In this document: piece after piece, positions 1 to 13,000 of the stretch
How positions within the stretch are numbered: the stretch's first letter is position 1
How the letters are laid out: every line of letters begins with the position of its first letter
Origin: Otis tarda
Lineage: Eukaryota; Chordata; Aves; Otidiformes; Otididae
DNA length: 64,000 nucleotides
Assembly: GCA_026413225.1 (NCBI GenBank)
Contig: CM048555.1
Coordinates: 80,359,785 to 80,423,784 of the forward strand
Direction: 5' to 3'
The notes under the pieces: model-generated
What the model was told of the DNA's origin: nothing
What the model saw: only the letters and a program-made list of their open reading frames with translations
Databases searched by the model: none
Program-made: the position numbers and the translations under genes

Positions 1-105
1 ATAAGCAAGCAATGGCATTTCAACCCTTCCTGTACCAGCACAGGTGATGCTAAGGGAGTTTGGAGGTCTGGACAAAAGAGGGAGGTTAAAAGACTGAGCA
101 GGAAC

Positions 106-141
106 AACCTCTGTTTTAATGAAAACCTCTGTTTTAATGAA
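106..141 (+). repeat. Perfect 18-bp tandem duplication
   Basis: AACCTCTGTTTTAATGAA occurs twice in direct succession without a difference. Probably a small replication-slippage duplication. Confidence 0.85.
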
Positions 142-3100
142 AAGGCTTCAGACTCTTTGGGCAAACCCTTCTTTAGGATTCAAGCTTTATTTTTAATCGG
201 CGTTTGAAGGCAGGCCGGAGAGATATCACCCTGACTTTTCCCTTCCCTTGTGGAAACAAGGAAGGCAGTGTGTCATAAATGAGTTCATTTTCCTTCACAA
301 AGAGGACATTTACTATTAACTGTCCCTGTTAATATCTTGCACTGCCTGGTAATGAAATATTTAACGCCAAAGTCTTTCAGCTGCCTTCCAACCTGCCAAG
401 ACCACGAGGACGTCAATGAGGATATTAATTGCAGCAGAAGAAAGAAAAGGCCTGGAGAGGTCAGGGAAGCGTCTCAGGAGGAGACCAGGAGCAGCAATAG
501 CGAAACATTTGTGATGAACATGTTATTTCCATGGAAATGAGGCAGCCCACTGGAATGGTGAGTAGATTCAAAGCCTGGATGTACTGGCAAGCACTCGCCT
601 CGCCGGGCAGGGGGGATGTGCTGAGACATGGGGAGCCCGTTCATCCCTGAGGGACATGGGGCACCCATCTCCGCAACCACCTCAACTGCGCCAGTGGATG
701 CTCGATGGCAATTTGGCCATTTTCTTTTTTTTTTCTCAAACTCCCTCTACGTGGCAGTGCGAGGCTCCAAGGCAGTTTTTCTTGGCTCTGAAGGTGGAGC
801 GGCCAAGGAAAGGATGACATTTTCATCTTGCTTTGCCCCCCAGCACTAAAAGCATTGGCTTGGACAAGGCTACGCTTAAACAGGTTGATATGTAGGTGCA
901 AAGTCTGAGGATCGCGTTTCCTATAGGTTTCTGCCCATGGAAGGAATGCTATTAATTTTTTTTTTCCATTGATCTAATCCATCTGGTTTTCCCCTCAGTC
1001 AGCTGAGCGTCTGAGTCACTTGTAACTCGGCAGTCACGGCAAGTCACGCCAGCCCCAGCCCGGCTTCGAAACGAACACGGCCGACCTGAGCCTCCTCCCA
1101 GAGACTTCAATCTCCCTTCATTAAGAGAAGCCTTGCTCTTTGTCTCTTCCACTGTCAAGTGGGATTGGGGGAAAAAAAAAAAAGTCATCTTCTTTTTTTT
1201 CCTCTGTGTCCTGTCTAGTTTCATAAATTATTCATACAATTTCTGACTTCTCTGAGGTGAAGCAGGGTCAGTTTAAAGTAGTTGTTATTCTCTGTGGGCC
1301 AGATCTTCGACAGAGGAAAGAATGGTTCTTGTTGGCTTTGTTCACTGATTTTGAGGCTGAAAGGGACCATTGTGTTTGTGTAATTGGCCCCCCAGAATGA
1401 TTCAAGCCATGGGATTTGGCTGAGTTAATTCGCATTTCAAATATGGAGGTTTCGGAGTGGAAGATCCTACAAATGACCATACTGGATCAACACAAAGCTC
1501 CCCTCAGCCCTGGATCCTGGCTGCCCCTGGCTAACAGTGGAATATTACAGCAAATACCGAGCGGTCCTTCCCTGGACACCCCGCAGCCTGCGGCTCTCCG
1601 TGATTGGAGATGCTGGCAAACTGGTCAGGTACAAACTGAATGGTCCTGTGTTTAACAGAGTTGGCTGATTACTTTCTGGACCAACTTCTACCCCATCAGT
1701 GGTGAGAGGAGTTCCTGGTGCACCTTGTGTGTGCCAGCTGCCATCCCCACTGCTTCCAGGATGTCCCTTCAAGTCCCTCTGGGTCAGTGGACCTCCTCAC
1801 CCCTCAGCTTTGATCAACATGGGTCAGCATGGAGTCTGCTCCCATCTACAGGAGTGGTGCCAAGCTTGGTCTTCCCCCAGTGCGTTCAACGAGCCCTTGG
1901 CCCTCACACTCTTTCCTGCTTCTCGTTAGTTTTAATTTCATTAAATTTCTCCTAAAAAGAGAAGGACAACAGATTCCTTTTCCCTGGCCAGACCCGCTCT
2001 GCGCCCAGTGCTCCTGAGCGCAATCACAGACATTGAACAGGACCTCACCAAACCACCGGTGTCCCAACAAAACCCCATCTGCAGATCCCCTGTACGACAA
2101 GCGCTGTTCCAGCATCACTAGCAAAGCCAGGATGACTGCTTGTCCCAGACACATTGGGGTTGACTTCATTTCTTCGCAGCAATATCCTCTCCACAACAGG
2201 ATAATATTTTTGAAGGAAAAGCCTCCAAAACATAACAAAACACAAAACGCAGATGGAAGGTGCTCTAAACTGCCTTGTAGGATACTTCTGTTTTTCTCCT
2301 CACCTTTTCAACCCAGTATCTTCACCTTCCACTCCTCCATCCTTCTAGAAAACCTTTTCTCGGCTTTTTATGGCTGATCACTGTATTTATGGCTGTAAGT
2401 GAACAGGATTGCACTGAAGAAACCAGATTCTCCATTGCAGGAATTCCCCGTAAGGCACTGATGTCCCAAGAGATAACCCCAGACAGACGCCCATCCTTTT
2501 CCATGCCAAAGGACATGAGGTTCTGTAGCAAAGGAGAGTCCTGAAGCGCTGCACCACGCATCATTTTGGGCTCTGTTTCAGGAAATCACTTAGGTACATG
2601 CTCAATTTTCAAGACGTGCTTAACTCCTTCCCCTGAGCAGGTTTTTCCTTCCCCAGCGAGAGCCGAGGCAAACACCGTCTTCGATTTCCAGAGTATTCAT
2701 CTGGAATGTTTCATGAGCCCTGAACTCGGCAAAAGTGCTTTTAATTTCTTACCAGCAAACAAGTTTCTTTGGTTAATAAAATATGACTCGACCTAGAAGG
2801 ATTCAAGGCATCCTTTGATTTGCGCTCCTTGAGCAGGAATCGAGATGCCTTGAGTCGTCCTTGAAGACGAGCAGTGGAAGGGGACAGAATAACTTCATAC
2901 AGCTGCTGGCAATAAAATATTAAAACCTTTATGAATACAACATATTATCTGTCCCAGTGCCCTCAGGCATTTTCTGTTCCTTTTGTGGTTTCAAAGCAAT
3001 TAATCTTGCAACTGCTCATCACTTTCAGAGCCAGTCTTACAAGTCTGGAGAACGCGTGAAAATCGGAGAAATTGCAGACAGCACGCGGCGGATGAGCTCC

Positions 3101-3814
3101 AGCGGCTGCCCTGCCCACCGGCGTGGGATGCAGGATGGGCCCGTCCTCAGCGGGATGCTTTCTGGGGTTGTGTCTCTTGGAAATTGCAATTTCTCCATGC
3201 TGGGACTCTCATCCCTTTCTTGGCTGTTGGAAAATGCATCTTCCTCACCAGCCTGCTCTTCCTTCTTGTGTTAATCACGTTGCACCCAGCTCTCTCATCT
3301 GTGTGACCCCTCAATCACTTATTTCTTGTTGGCAGTGCTCGTCTGCTTCCCAGGTGCCAAAGAGAAAATCACACTGCTTTTTTTTTTTTTTTTCATTTCT
3401 TGTCATAACCCAAAAAAGCAAAATCTTCATTTATTTCTGCGCTTGTCAGGAATGTTTCACTTGATGTAAAACCGCAGGGGTCCCTCTCCAGCAGGCGAAG
3501 AGCTCAGTTCTTCGTGGCCTCCCGGCTTATGCAGGATCTCCTGGTGGGAGACAGGGAGCAGGGTGATGCTCTAGAGATCCCAGGCAGAGCTAAGGGATGC
3601 TCTTCTCCATCTCTCTGCTGACATGGAGCAATTTTGTCTGAGTAATGAAAGAGAAAAGAGAAGGATGCTTCAATTTTCTCTTTTTCTGGGAGAATGTCCT
3701 GCACCATCAGCCAGAGCTGTTCCCAGCATCGCCTTGGTGAATACTTCACACTCGGTTGGATGGCTCGATCAGGACAGACCACGAGAGAGCCCAGATCCAT
3801 GTCAAGATACCAGA

Positions 3815-3840
3815 TAAACCACTTAGGGAGAAGTGGTTTA
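3815..3840. repeat. Perfect 10-bp inverted repeat (hairpin)
   Basis: TAAACCACTT, six bases (AGGGAG), then AAGTGGTTTA: both arms are perfectly complementary. No T-run or gene end adjoins, so there is no reason to call a terminator. It could be a palindromic protein-binding site or chance. Confidence 0.75.
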
Positions 3841-5499
3841 AATTTAAGCACTGCTGCATGGATTGTAGGGATCCTAAGACCTTTAGATTGTAGCGTGGGG
3901 CTGAAGGTGTCCTATAGACCTGCAAGGTCAGTCCCAGGGGCAGATTGGTGCAGCCATCGCTGATTTTACCAGTAAAACAGAGCTTCACCAGTCATTCCAG
4001 CAACCTCTCTGCCCAGATTCCGCAGGGGTTTCACCTCTCAGAATAATTTGGCTTGAATTTGTAGATAGGCTGAGATGAAAATTTTGGCAAATTTATCCCA
4101 GCTGAGAAAGCTTCTCCTGGCTACAGCACAGCTTGTGGAAGCTGGGCTTCTCCAAATGCTGTCATGGTGGGTTGAGAAGCCTTCTTCCAGCAGCGTGGGA
4201 GGAGAAGTCGGGCAGGACTTCCCACCACGGGGAGGTTGGAGCCATCAGCCAAATTCCCTGGAAAACTGAAGATCAGCTCAGCTGGAAGGTGCTACAGATC
4301 CATGTGATGGGTGAAGTACGGGGCGATCATATCCAGCTCCGAAAGGACAATCAGAAGGGGATGTGATGGACCTGCTCGGTTTGCAACAGGAGCACATCCT
4401 GGGGAAACCCTTGGCAATTGGGATGTGATTCAACAGCTCTTTAGGAGAAGGACGGGCTGCAAAGCACGGCTGCATGGAGAAGTGTCCAGGAGGGAGCAGA
4501 GAAGGCGGCGGTGGCAGTGCCTGGCCGGCTGGTCCTGTCCTTGCTGGGAGGAGGACTTTGCGTGGCAGCAGGACTGGGGGCAGTGGGGTTTGCAGAGCAG
4601 CCAGGAGATGGAGCCCATATACAAGGCACCAGGGATGGAGCCTGATCTCATCCCAGTCAGACCACATTGAACGGAGACCAGCAGCTGGGTCTGGGAGCGC
4701 TCTGGTGAGAGGTGGCCCTGTGATTCCTCACACAAGGAGGTTTGCAGAATGACTCATGCCACCTGCCCGTCTTCTTAAAGGTTCCTCCAGACACAAGCAA
4801 AGAGCCACTCACGGCCTCTTCTTGTTGAGGTCTCAACGCCCCTGACTGTCGCGCGCATCAGGTGACCCAAACGTAGCCCCCTCGCACGGTGCCACAGGCA
4901 CACGCCGTGTCACGGATAGGCTCAGCCTGCACATCGGAGTGGAAGGACAGAGGTGCAGCTCTTGTGTGCCAAAATAGAGTCCCCTGTCGTGCGGCCATGT
5001 CCTGCTCATCTTGTGACAAGAGGGCTGCCATTGGGGTAGACCTTGTCGTGAAATCAAGGGGAGGAGGAGGAAAAGCAGCATTCCCCAGAGCCCCTGTGGG
5101 CTTTGTGGCCTCACTCTGCTGGGTTTGTGGTCCAGCACAGCTGGAAGGTTCCCCACTGTGATCACCTCCATCAAATATACCCAGGGTTGGCATTAGCCTA
5201 ATTTTTCTTCCTGGTGGCTAAGCAGAAGGAATGCCTCTGCCTCTGCTCTGCATCTGTTTGTAGAAGGAGCAGTTCTGGCTGTGGCTGCCACGTAAACCAA
5301 TCTCCTCCTCCTGCAAGTCTTGTTTGCTCGCACCGCTGACCAGGTGATGCGTCCTTCTGGTGTGACAACCACACGGACAGGATTTGGGAGCTCCTACGTC
5401 ACTACCTCCTGTCTGCTGTTGCTGGCTCAATGAGATACCCTGAGATATGGAGACAAAAAAACCAGCCCTGACCTTTAGAAGATCCTTCCTGAGGAAAGC

Positions 5500-5539
5500 T
5501 GTAGATGCCTTGGTCCCTTCCAACTTGAGATATTCTATG
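5500..5539 (+). mobile_element. Possible CR1 3'-end remnant
   Basis: GGTCCCTTCCAACTTGAGAT followed by ATTCTATG matches the last 40 bases of one CR1 type (the same ending as the copy at 8,060-8,093). The upstream 60 bases are only weakly CR1-like. Very short and degenerate. Confidence 0.4.
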
Positions 5540-5617
5540 TCTCTTACCATGGCTGGGTACACAGCAGCCCTGTGTCAGCATTTCAAGGCAGCTAGTCCTT
5601 CAGACAGAGCCCCAAAA

Positions 5618-5657
5618 ATGGGAGACCTATACTCATGGGAGACCTATCCTCATGGGA
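5618..5657 (+). repeat. 17-bp tandem repeat, 2.3 copies
   Basis: ATGGGAGACCTATACTC, then ATGGGAGACCTATCCTC, then ATGGGA. The two full units differ at one base. Confidence 0.8.
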
Positions 5658-6980
5658 CACGTCTATAACACGCTCATCCCTCCCTCCAGAGTGCAATACT
5701 TCCTGCCTATTACACCTTACTCATGGTGTCAAGTGACCAAAGATAAGAAAAATCTTTTTCAGAGCCCATGGACCTGATTTAGGGTTGGGATACAAGCACT
5801 AATATCCCATTAAGCAACAAGGACTGGATTTCACCAGGTCATCTTTTACCATTTTCACAGGAAAGTGGGATTTTCTTGGTCCGGGATATCTGACCAGTGC
5901 TGCTCAGACGTTCTGCAGTGGAGCAGCTCAGGGGCCAAACCCCGTCACCCCCATCTCAGCCAGTACATGGTTGTGTGCGGTGGGTTTCAGCGAAGCGGTG
6001 CAAGTCAATCGCCTACATTGACTGCTCAAGACTTCAAGACAGCTCCTCTATTGACCAGGAGCAACGGTCCCATCCCCATCACGTGGGAGCCTGGGTCCAG
6101 ACTGGCTCCAGTAAAAACATCTCCTGGTGATTCCTGCTTCCCGCAGCTCCCTCTAGGGAGGACCGCCCCGGCGCATCCCGTCCGTGGGGCCCCCCGCTCA
6201 TAATGCCCTTTTATAAGGCTTCACAAAGCCCTTCTTGGTTCACATCCAGGCTGCGAAGAAAGGTTGCCAAGGGTGTCTCCACAAACAATAAGGGGCCTCT
6301 GTTTGTAAGGCGGCTGCGATCACAAATGCTTTTTTTTGTGACCTCTGAACGAAAATAGCTTCTTCTTTCCCAGCAGATCTCCTTCTTCTGTGTCTTCAAG
6401 TCACATCTGATTGCTGAAGCACACAAGAACCTTTTTGCTAGCAGCGTGGCATCAACGACGCTCTCCGGGGAAGCAAGCCCTCGCCCTTTGCGAACGTCCT
6501 CGCCAGCTGAATCCTTGCTGCAAGCTTTTTTACTGCTTGTGGAGCCCAAGAGCCCCAAAGCACAGCTGCCATCACCTGGCAATGCTCTTCACAACGTAAT
6601 TCTGCCAAGTGATCCAGCGAGCTAGACGGAAATTCTCCTGGACTCCTCACGGTGTGGGCCCTCCCCGAGCACGCCAGTTGACCAGGTTGCGCTTGGCCTC
6701 ATGTGCCAGGAGAGCTCCCAGTTAAAGGCTCCCAGAGGGTGCTCGAATAAATCTCCCAGTTGAGGCCAGTGCTGCACAGGCACACGTGGCACACGGCGTT
6801 TCTGCTGGGTGCAGCTCCTGAAACCAATCAAGCGCTCAGCTGCAGCAAACTGGTGCCACCGGAAGGATACTGGGCCTCCAAGCTTTTGGGAGTGCTGGGA
6901 GGAGTCAGAAGGGCCTTGCATGGAGAGAAGTTACTATGCAAATGAATTTAAATTGTATTCAATAAATTAAAATAGTTACT

Positions 6981-7195
6981 ATGAAATTCTTTACTGTGGG
7001 TGTGATGAGACACTGGCCCAGGCTGCCCAGAGAAGCTGTGGATGCCCCATCCCTGGAAGTGTTCCCAGGTTGGCCGGGGCTCTGAGCAACCTGGTCTGGT
7101 GGAAGTCATCCCTGCCCAGAGCAAGGAGGCTTGGACTGGATGATCCTTGAAGGTCCCTAACAACCCAAACTGTGCTCTGCTTTTATGATTTCATG
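6981..7195 (+). mobile_element. CR1 LINE fragment, 3' end
   Basis: A 5'-truncated CR1 retrotransposon copy of about 215 bp, containing the last codons of ORF2 and the 3' end. Diagnostic stretches are CACTGGCCCAGGCTGCCCAG, GATGCCCCATCCCTGGAAGT and the ending GGACTGGATGATCCTTGAAG. The usual terminal ATTCTATG repeats have decayed to TTTATGATTTCATGA, so the copy looks fairly old. Confidence 0.88.
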
Positions 7196-7667
7196 AGCTC
7201 CGTCTCCCCAAGGCCAGTAGAAGAAGGGTCTTATGAAAGTCGCATTTCTCCTTCCAACTCAAGCCGTTACATGTGAAGCAAATTCTGAAAACTCACCGTT
7301 ATTTTTTTTTTTAATCTGAAAAAGCCCAGAGACACTTTTGGGGTGGGGCAGGAGGAGACTTGGTGCTGCACTAGACTTAAAAATCCTCACCATGACACAC
7401 AGGCCACCTTAAAAGCACAGAGAGCCAGGGCGAAGCCTGTACAGATGCAGATTCCTCTCTAACCACAGCCTGGACGGAGACAGGAGACTTCTGTGCACAA
7501 TCACCGCCCTGCTTTGAAGGCGGTGGTTAGCATTTATTAAGCACCTTCACGAAAGCAGGTAGCTGAAACAATAGCTCTTTGCAAAGCTCAAAACACACAG
7601 GCATGTGTGGCTTCAAAGTGAAGATCTACATGTGACCAAGGAGGTGGACACCAAAGGTGGTGTCCCC

Positions 7668-8093
7668 AAAGGACATGGACCAGTTGGAGAAGGTCCAGAG
7701 GAAGCCACAAAGATGATCAGAGGGCTGGAGCAGCTCTGCTGTGAGGCCAGGCTGAGAGAGCTGGGGCTGTTCAGCCTGGAAAAGAGGAGGCTCCAGGGAG
7801 ACCTGAGAGCGGTCTTCCAGTGCCTCAAGGGGGCTGCAGGAGAGGTGGGGAGAGACTTTTGACAAGGGCATGTAGGGATAGGACAAGGGGTAATGCGTTT
7901 AAACTGGAAGAGGGTAGGTTTACATTAGATCCTAGGAAGAAACTCTGAGGGTGGTGAGGCCTTGGCCCAGGTTGCCCAGAGAGGTGGTGGATGCCCCATC
8001 CCCGGAAGTGTTCAAGGCCAGGTTGCTTAGAGCAGGAGTTGGACTAAAGACCTCAGAGGTCCCTTCCAGCCTCAGATATTTTATGATTCTGTG
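7668..8093 (+). mobile_element. CR1 LINE fragment, ORF2 tail and 3' end
   Basis: A 5'-truncated CR1 copy of about 426 bp. The ORF2 C-terminal segment is visible as [20 protein letters not shown], part of the CR1 reverse-transcriptase ORF. It then runs through AGGTTGCCCAGAGAGGTGGT to a shortened 3' part ending GGTCCCTTCCAGCCTCAGAT and ATTTTATGATTCTGTG. Compared with other copies in the window it lacks the segment between AGGCCAGGTTGC and the final GGTTGGACT, which fits either an internal deletion or another CR1 subtype. Confidence 0.9.
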
Positions 8094-8269
8094 TAAAACA
8101 CTGATCAGCAGTTTCAGAGCAGGTGCAGTGAAGGCTTGACCCACCCTACTCAATAGCCTGTCTTTAGTTGTTATTTGTACTGCATACGTGGCCAGAATCT
8201 GACCATATTCCAAGCTGTCTGATGATCAAACCAGCAGATAAAAGCTTGACCGGTTTCTCTGCAGCCTTA

Positions 8270-8380
8270 GAATCATAGAATCTTAAAGTTGGAAAATACC
8301 TCCAAGATCATCAAGTCCAACCACCAACCCAACACCACCACACCTACTAAACCATGTCCTTCTTGAAGCCGCCTACAGCT
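8270..8380 (-). mobile_element. Short CR1 3'-end copy (older type)
   Basis: Reads as AATCATAGAATCTTAAAGTT, then TTGGAAAATACCTCCAAGAT and CATCAAGTCCAACCACCAAC, the 3' end of a divergent CR1 type in antisense. Only about 110 bp remain. A second copy of the same type lies at 12,572. Confidence 0.8.
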
Positions 8381-9523
8381 AGTGCAGCACTTTTTGTTAA
8401 TTTGCTAAATGGTCCCCCAAAACCTGTCTAGATAAGGCTGTCATTTCCTGCCCGGCTGGAGAGGACCTTCCCATCAGGGTCTCTTCTCTGTTTGCTGTTG
8501 CCCTGTGGTCCATCAGAGGCCACTTCAGAGGACAGCACCACAACCTCCGGTGTGTGGGGAAGCATGGAGACGGCAGATAGTCCCCCAGGCCCACCAGATG
8601 AATCATGCTGTTGAAACCCCAGCTCTGCAGAAGGGATGGGTTTCCTGGGAAGAGGGAAGAGCTTCTCCCTTGGGCTTTGAGGGAAGGGTATGGGGGCTGC
8701 TCAGACGCGGAAAAGGTACCGCTTGGAGCGAGGAGATGCGCGGCTCTCTGCTACTCCGCAGCATCGACTTTCTGCCAGCACACGGACTCACACGGTGGAT
8801 TTGAGATAAACTCAGGCTTGTGTTTCCTTGGCTGAACTGCAACAGCCCAGGAGAGCTGAGAAGACCACTCTGCAGTCAGAGAGATCCGGGGATGTAAAAT
8901 TTATGAGCACATGTTACAGCAGACTCGTCTGACCGAAACTTCTCAACCCGGCATGTGTTTTCCCTATCTCGCTCCCTGAGGAGCAACATCATCTATTAAT
9001 TAGCCTAAATGGCTGAACACATGCTTTCCTCTTAGTGAACGATAAACAAAACCAGATGACCCGTGAATGAAAAATAAAGTGGCAACACTCTGTAAGCAAC
9101 ATTGTTCCGTGATAAAGAGATACTGTGACGGCAGGATGGATTGCCCTACGATAAAAAAATTAGGCGCAAGAGAGATGGACTTGGCTTGCAGACATGGCTC
9201 TTCAGCAACCCTGGTATGGGCTTAAATAAATCACTGCAAGGAATCATCAGGGCCAAGAAAGGATCAGAATCCACAACGGCTGGGCAGTGACCGAGCATCG
9301 CTCCCAGCAAGCGACCATTAGCTTTGTGTGACAAGTTTAGGGACCTTCCTAAACTGGACAGGCCGCTTCAGTGAAGCTATCACGAGTAATTGTTGCTGTT
9401 CCTGCTAATATTGGGAGGATTTGGTGAAAGAGACCGAAGCCTTCCCTCCCCATAAAGTGCGGAGCTACATTAGGTGTGGGATGAACTGCTCAGACAGAGA
9501 CTTGTTCTGCTGGCGAGTCACAA

Positions 9524-10000
9524 AATCATAGAATGGTTTGGATGAGAAGGGATCTTTAAAGGGCACCCAGTCCAACCCCCCTGCCAGGAGCAGGGACATC
9601 TCCAACCAGATCAGGTTGCTCAGAGCCCCGGCCAACCTGGCCTGGAATGTTTCCAGAGATGAGGCATCCACCACCTCTCTGGGCAACCTGGGCCAGTGTG
9701 CCACCACCCTTAGCATAAAAAATTTCTTCCTAATATCTGACCTGAATCTACCTCCCTGTATTTTAAAACCATCACCCCTCGTCCTATCACACCAGGCCCT
9801 GCTGAAGAGTCTCTTCCCACCTTTCCTGCAGCCCCCTTTAGGCACTGGGAGGCCGCTCCCAGGTCTCCCCGGAGCCTCCTCTTCTCCAGGCTGAACAGCC
9901 CCAGCTCTCTCAGCCTGGCCTCACAGCAGAGCTGCTCCAGCCCTCTCATCATCTGCGTGGCCTCCTCTGGACCCTCTCCAACTGGTCCACGTCCTTCTGA
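9524..10000 (-). mobile_element. CR1 LINE fragment, ORF2 tail and 3' end
   Basis: A 477-bp 5'-truncated copy in antisense. It begins (3' end) AATCATAGAATGGTTTGGAT, passes GAGCAGGGACATCTCCAACC, and reaches the ORF2 tail ([20 protein letters not shown] on the minus strand). It belongs to the subtype with CCTGGAATGTTTCCAGAGAT that recurs at 20.8, 38.5, 42.5, 43.5 and 56.3 kb. Its minus-strand frame stays open and runs upstream into unique sequence, giving a chimeric open frame that is not a gene. Confidence 0.92.
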
Positions 10001-13000
10001 TTTTGAGAGCTCCCAACGTAAGTTCTTCAGGGATTCATCTATATATAATATAAACTCACTAATATTGGGAATATTCCCTCCTGACCCACAGCAAGGGGTA
10101 ACTGGTTTTTGGCATGGAGAAGAGCGCTGAGGAACAGCCGCCCGTGGCACTCTATGCAAACCCTGGGAGCTCAGACGTGCCACAAATTCACAACCTCCTA
10201 CCTTGAGCTGGTCTGGCACAGAGAACTTGCAGAGGAACTGAAAAGATTTATCTTCTGACCATCCTGAATTCATCATTTTTCTCTCATTCCTTTGTTGATT
10301 GCTGTACCTGGAAATTATGGAGGAATAAGGAGCCCCAGCACAAGAATTTATATTCCAGTGCTGCTTGCAGACATGCCAGCCCTTTCCTCCCTGCTCTCCG
10401 TAGTTGCCTGAGATACGAATATTTCGCTCAGGGTTCATGGTATGCCTTTGATGGATAATCAGCAGGAGAGAGATCGGGATGATGTGATTGCTGATCCTGA
10501 ACTGCGAGCCATCTCTGACCCAGGCTGGGAGGTCGTGGCTGAGCATAGCGACCAAAAATGTGCAGCTTGCCTTATCAGCCCCGCGGGAGGGACTGCCCTC
10601 TTCAGAGCCACACGGCCAGCATTATTCTTTGCAGCCATGTCCTAAATCTGGGCTCATCAGCTAGAGCCCTGAGGGTCTGCGCATCTCCAGCTGGGAGGTA
10701 GGATAAATACCCCATCATTTCTATCACATTTCAGAGCCCCCAGGGCTGAGACTGGGCTGTTAGGAGAGACAACGCTTGGAGATGGAAAACAAGAGGAAAA
10801 ATTGTTGCCGCAGGGAGATACAGAGAATAATGAGGGAAAATAGTGATATGACTGAGATGTCTGCGGCACAGGGTCCTGCTGGCATTGTCAAACTAAATGT
10901 AGGCACAGAAAATAGCCCTGTGCATGCTGGAGATAAATCCCCATCCGTGGGCTGTGCAGATGTGAGACTGGATGTGGGACACGGGTGTAAGGGCAGGAGC
11001 CAGGAACCGTGCCCCTTCATCTGGGCCAGGACGTCGGGCTAAACCCAACGTGCAAGAACATTTCCACCGAAAGGTCGTAGGAGGTCCCTCATCAGGACAA
11101 TCCCTGGTATTGTCTACCACCACCTGCTTGCAAACCAAAAGTCTGGGTTTTGTGCTTAGATAGGTCTATCAAGATTTGTTCCCAGACACCAGGAAGGATG
11201 CTTACTGGTTCTGGGCAGCTGGGCGGGGCATAGTTGCCATCATCTCTATGTCTTCATCGTGAGCCACTGCACAGAATCACTTCTGGGCATTTCAGGCCCG
11301 GCCATCACTGGTGACCCCCACCAGGGACATCTTGACACTTCCCCTTGCAGGACCTCCAGAACAATTGTGCGACACCCCCGCGGGAACCGCTCCTGTTCCG
11401 TGGAGAAGACTGTCTGCCTCTTCTTTCCTTGGGACAAATATCCCAGAAACCCATGACATTCCCATCAGTTTTCTTTGGCCAAATGCATGTGAAATACACT
11501 CAACCCTGATGCTCAAGGGAGCCAAGGGCGATGTGGCTGCAGGAGATGGGGAGGAGGATGGAGCCACCAGCACCTGCAGACACTCAGGGTGGGAGAAATA
11601 AATGAAGGACCTCCAAGATAAAGAATTAAGAAAACAAATCCACAGAACTTGTATTAATTCTGCAGTTAAGCTTTGGAAATTCCTGACTTTGGGGTAGGAG
11701 AGGGTTAAGAGAAAGCTCTAAGCTTGGCCTGCGCTCTGACTACATGGGATGCTCCCAAGGATGAGCTGAAATCTCCCCAAAAGGCCTCCAACCCTTTTGA
11801 TCAGGCTCAAAAGAGAATGTCTCTCATCATTAAAGTCAATTCTTCCAGGATGGCAAGGAGGGGCATTTTCATGGCTGATTAGCTTTGTAAAGCTCGGGCC
11901 AATTCAGCTGTTACCGGGAGATGTATTGTGCTCCTGCCTTGCAGTAGCCGCCCGTTTGCCCGAGCAAGCAATCAGTGTGATGCATGGAGCAGGAGCCACT
12001 GCACCAAAAATAGATCCAGCTGGGGACTGAAGGACATAACAAAGCTTCAAAGCCAGATTTGAAGCCCTGAAGTCTCCTGCTTGTTGTCCTGTTGCAAGTT
12101 AGATCTCTATGTCCAGCCAAAGCTGAGGGCAGAGTCGGACAAATGCTATGAGAGCGGGGCAGAGAAGTGAGGTATGAAGAAAATATGCTCTGGAAAGCAA
12201 ACTATTATTTCAATGAGCTTTTCCTTCTCATTCTCTTCCTTTCCTCTTCCTTCCGGCTATGCCAGAAGGGAACCAAATCCCATACGGCAAATGACCGGCG
12301 CTTTGGGGGAGACAAGGGCTCTGCCAGATGCTGGGAGGCTGTGAAGGCGATGGGAGCTGAAGCCTTCTTGAGGGCATTTCCTGCTGCAAAAGGCTTTGTT
12401 CCTGGTTCCTCACGCCCTTGATTTAGAGGCAGCACGAAAATCCCCTCCTCTGGCCGATGCAACGAGAAACTGCCCGAACTTGCCCGCGGCCGGGATCAGC
12501 TGGGAAATGTTAAGCGCAAGCCATGGAGGGACAGTCTGCTGTGCGCAAAATGGGGATTTCTGGCTACCTGAGATCATAGACTCATAGAATCTTAAGCTTG
12601 GAAGAGACCTCCAAGACCATCAAGTCCAACCGTCAACCCACCACCACCATGCTTCACCCTTGCTTTAGCAAGCTGGAAAGGAGAGGTGGTCGCTGGGGCT
12701 GTAGGCAGCCGGTGCAAGCTGGGGTGGACTTCAGCGTGGTCCCCCTGGCATCAGGGAGCTGGGCTGCATCGAGAGCAATCGGGAGGAGATGGGAAAGCAG
12801 AGGGCTTTATCCTGTCTCTGCAACATCTCTTTCATCTTAGAGTCAGGCACCAGAAGTAGATTGATAAGAAAAGCCATGGGAGTGCGACACACGATGTGCT
12901 GTGCCAAGGGCAGGTGAGCTGTGGTATTCCTTGGAAAGCTTCTTGTGGGATTGATCCAGGCACTTGGAACAGAAACAGAGCAATGCTGGTGGGATGGACA

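Larger units (their letters stand above)
1..6980. other. Intergenic, no gene recognised
   Basis: Mostly unique sequence. Open frames of up to 130 codons occur on both strands, but none shows a known domain, splice structure or consistent codon use. It contains the small tandem and inverted repeats and the weak CR1 tail listed separately, plus short T-runs near 725 and 3,380. No neighbouring gene of ATRN was recognised. Confidence 0.6.
7196..9523. other. Intergenic between CR1 copies
   Basis: Unique sequence around the CR1 copies at 7,668 and 8,270. Around 8,935-9,080 there is a repeat-free stretch with ATTAATTAG and a widely spaced 9-bp inverted repeat (GCATGTGTT at 8,951 and AACACATGC at 9,016). 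No gene seen. Confidence 0.55.

Noticed and set aside
9710-10555. 281-codon minus-strand open frame
   Set aside because: Its C-terminal third is the ORF2 tail of a CR1 copy; the rest is unrelated unique sequence that happens to be open.
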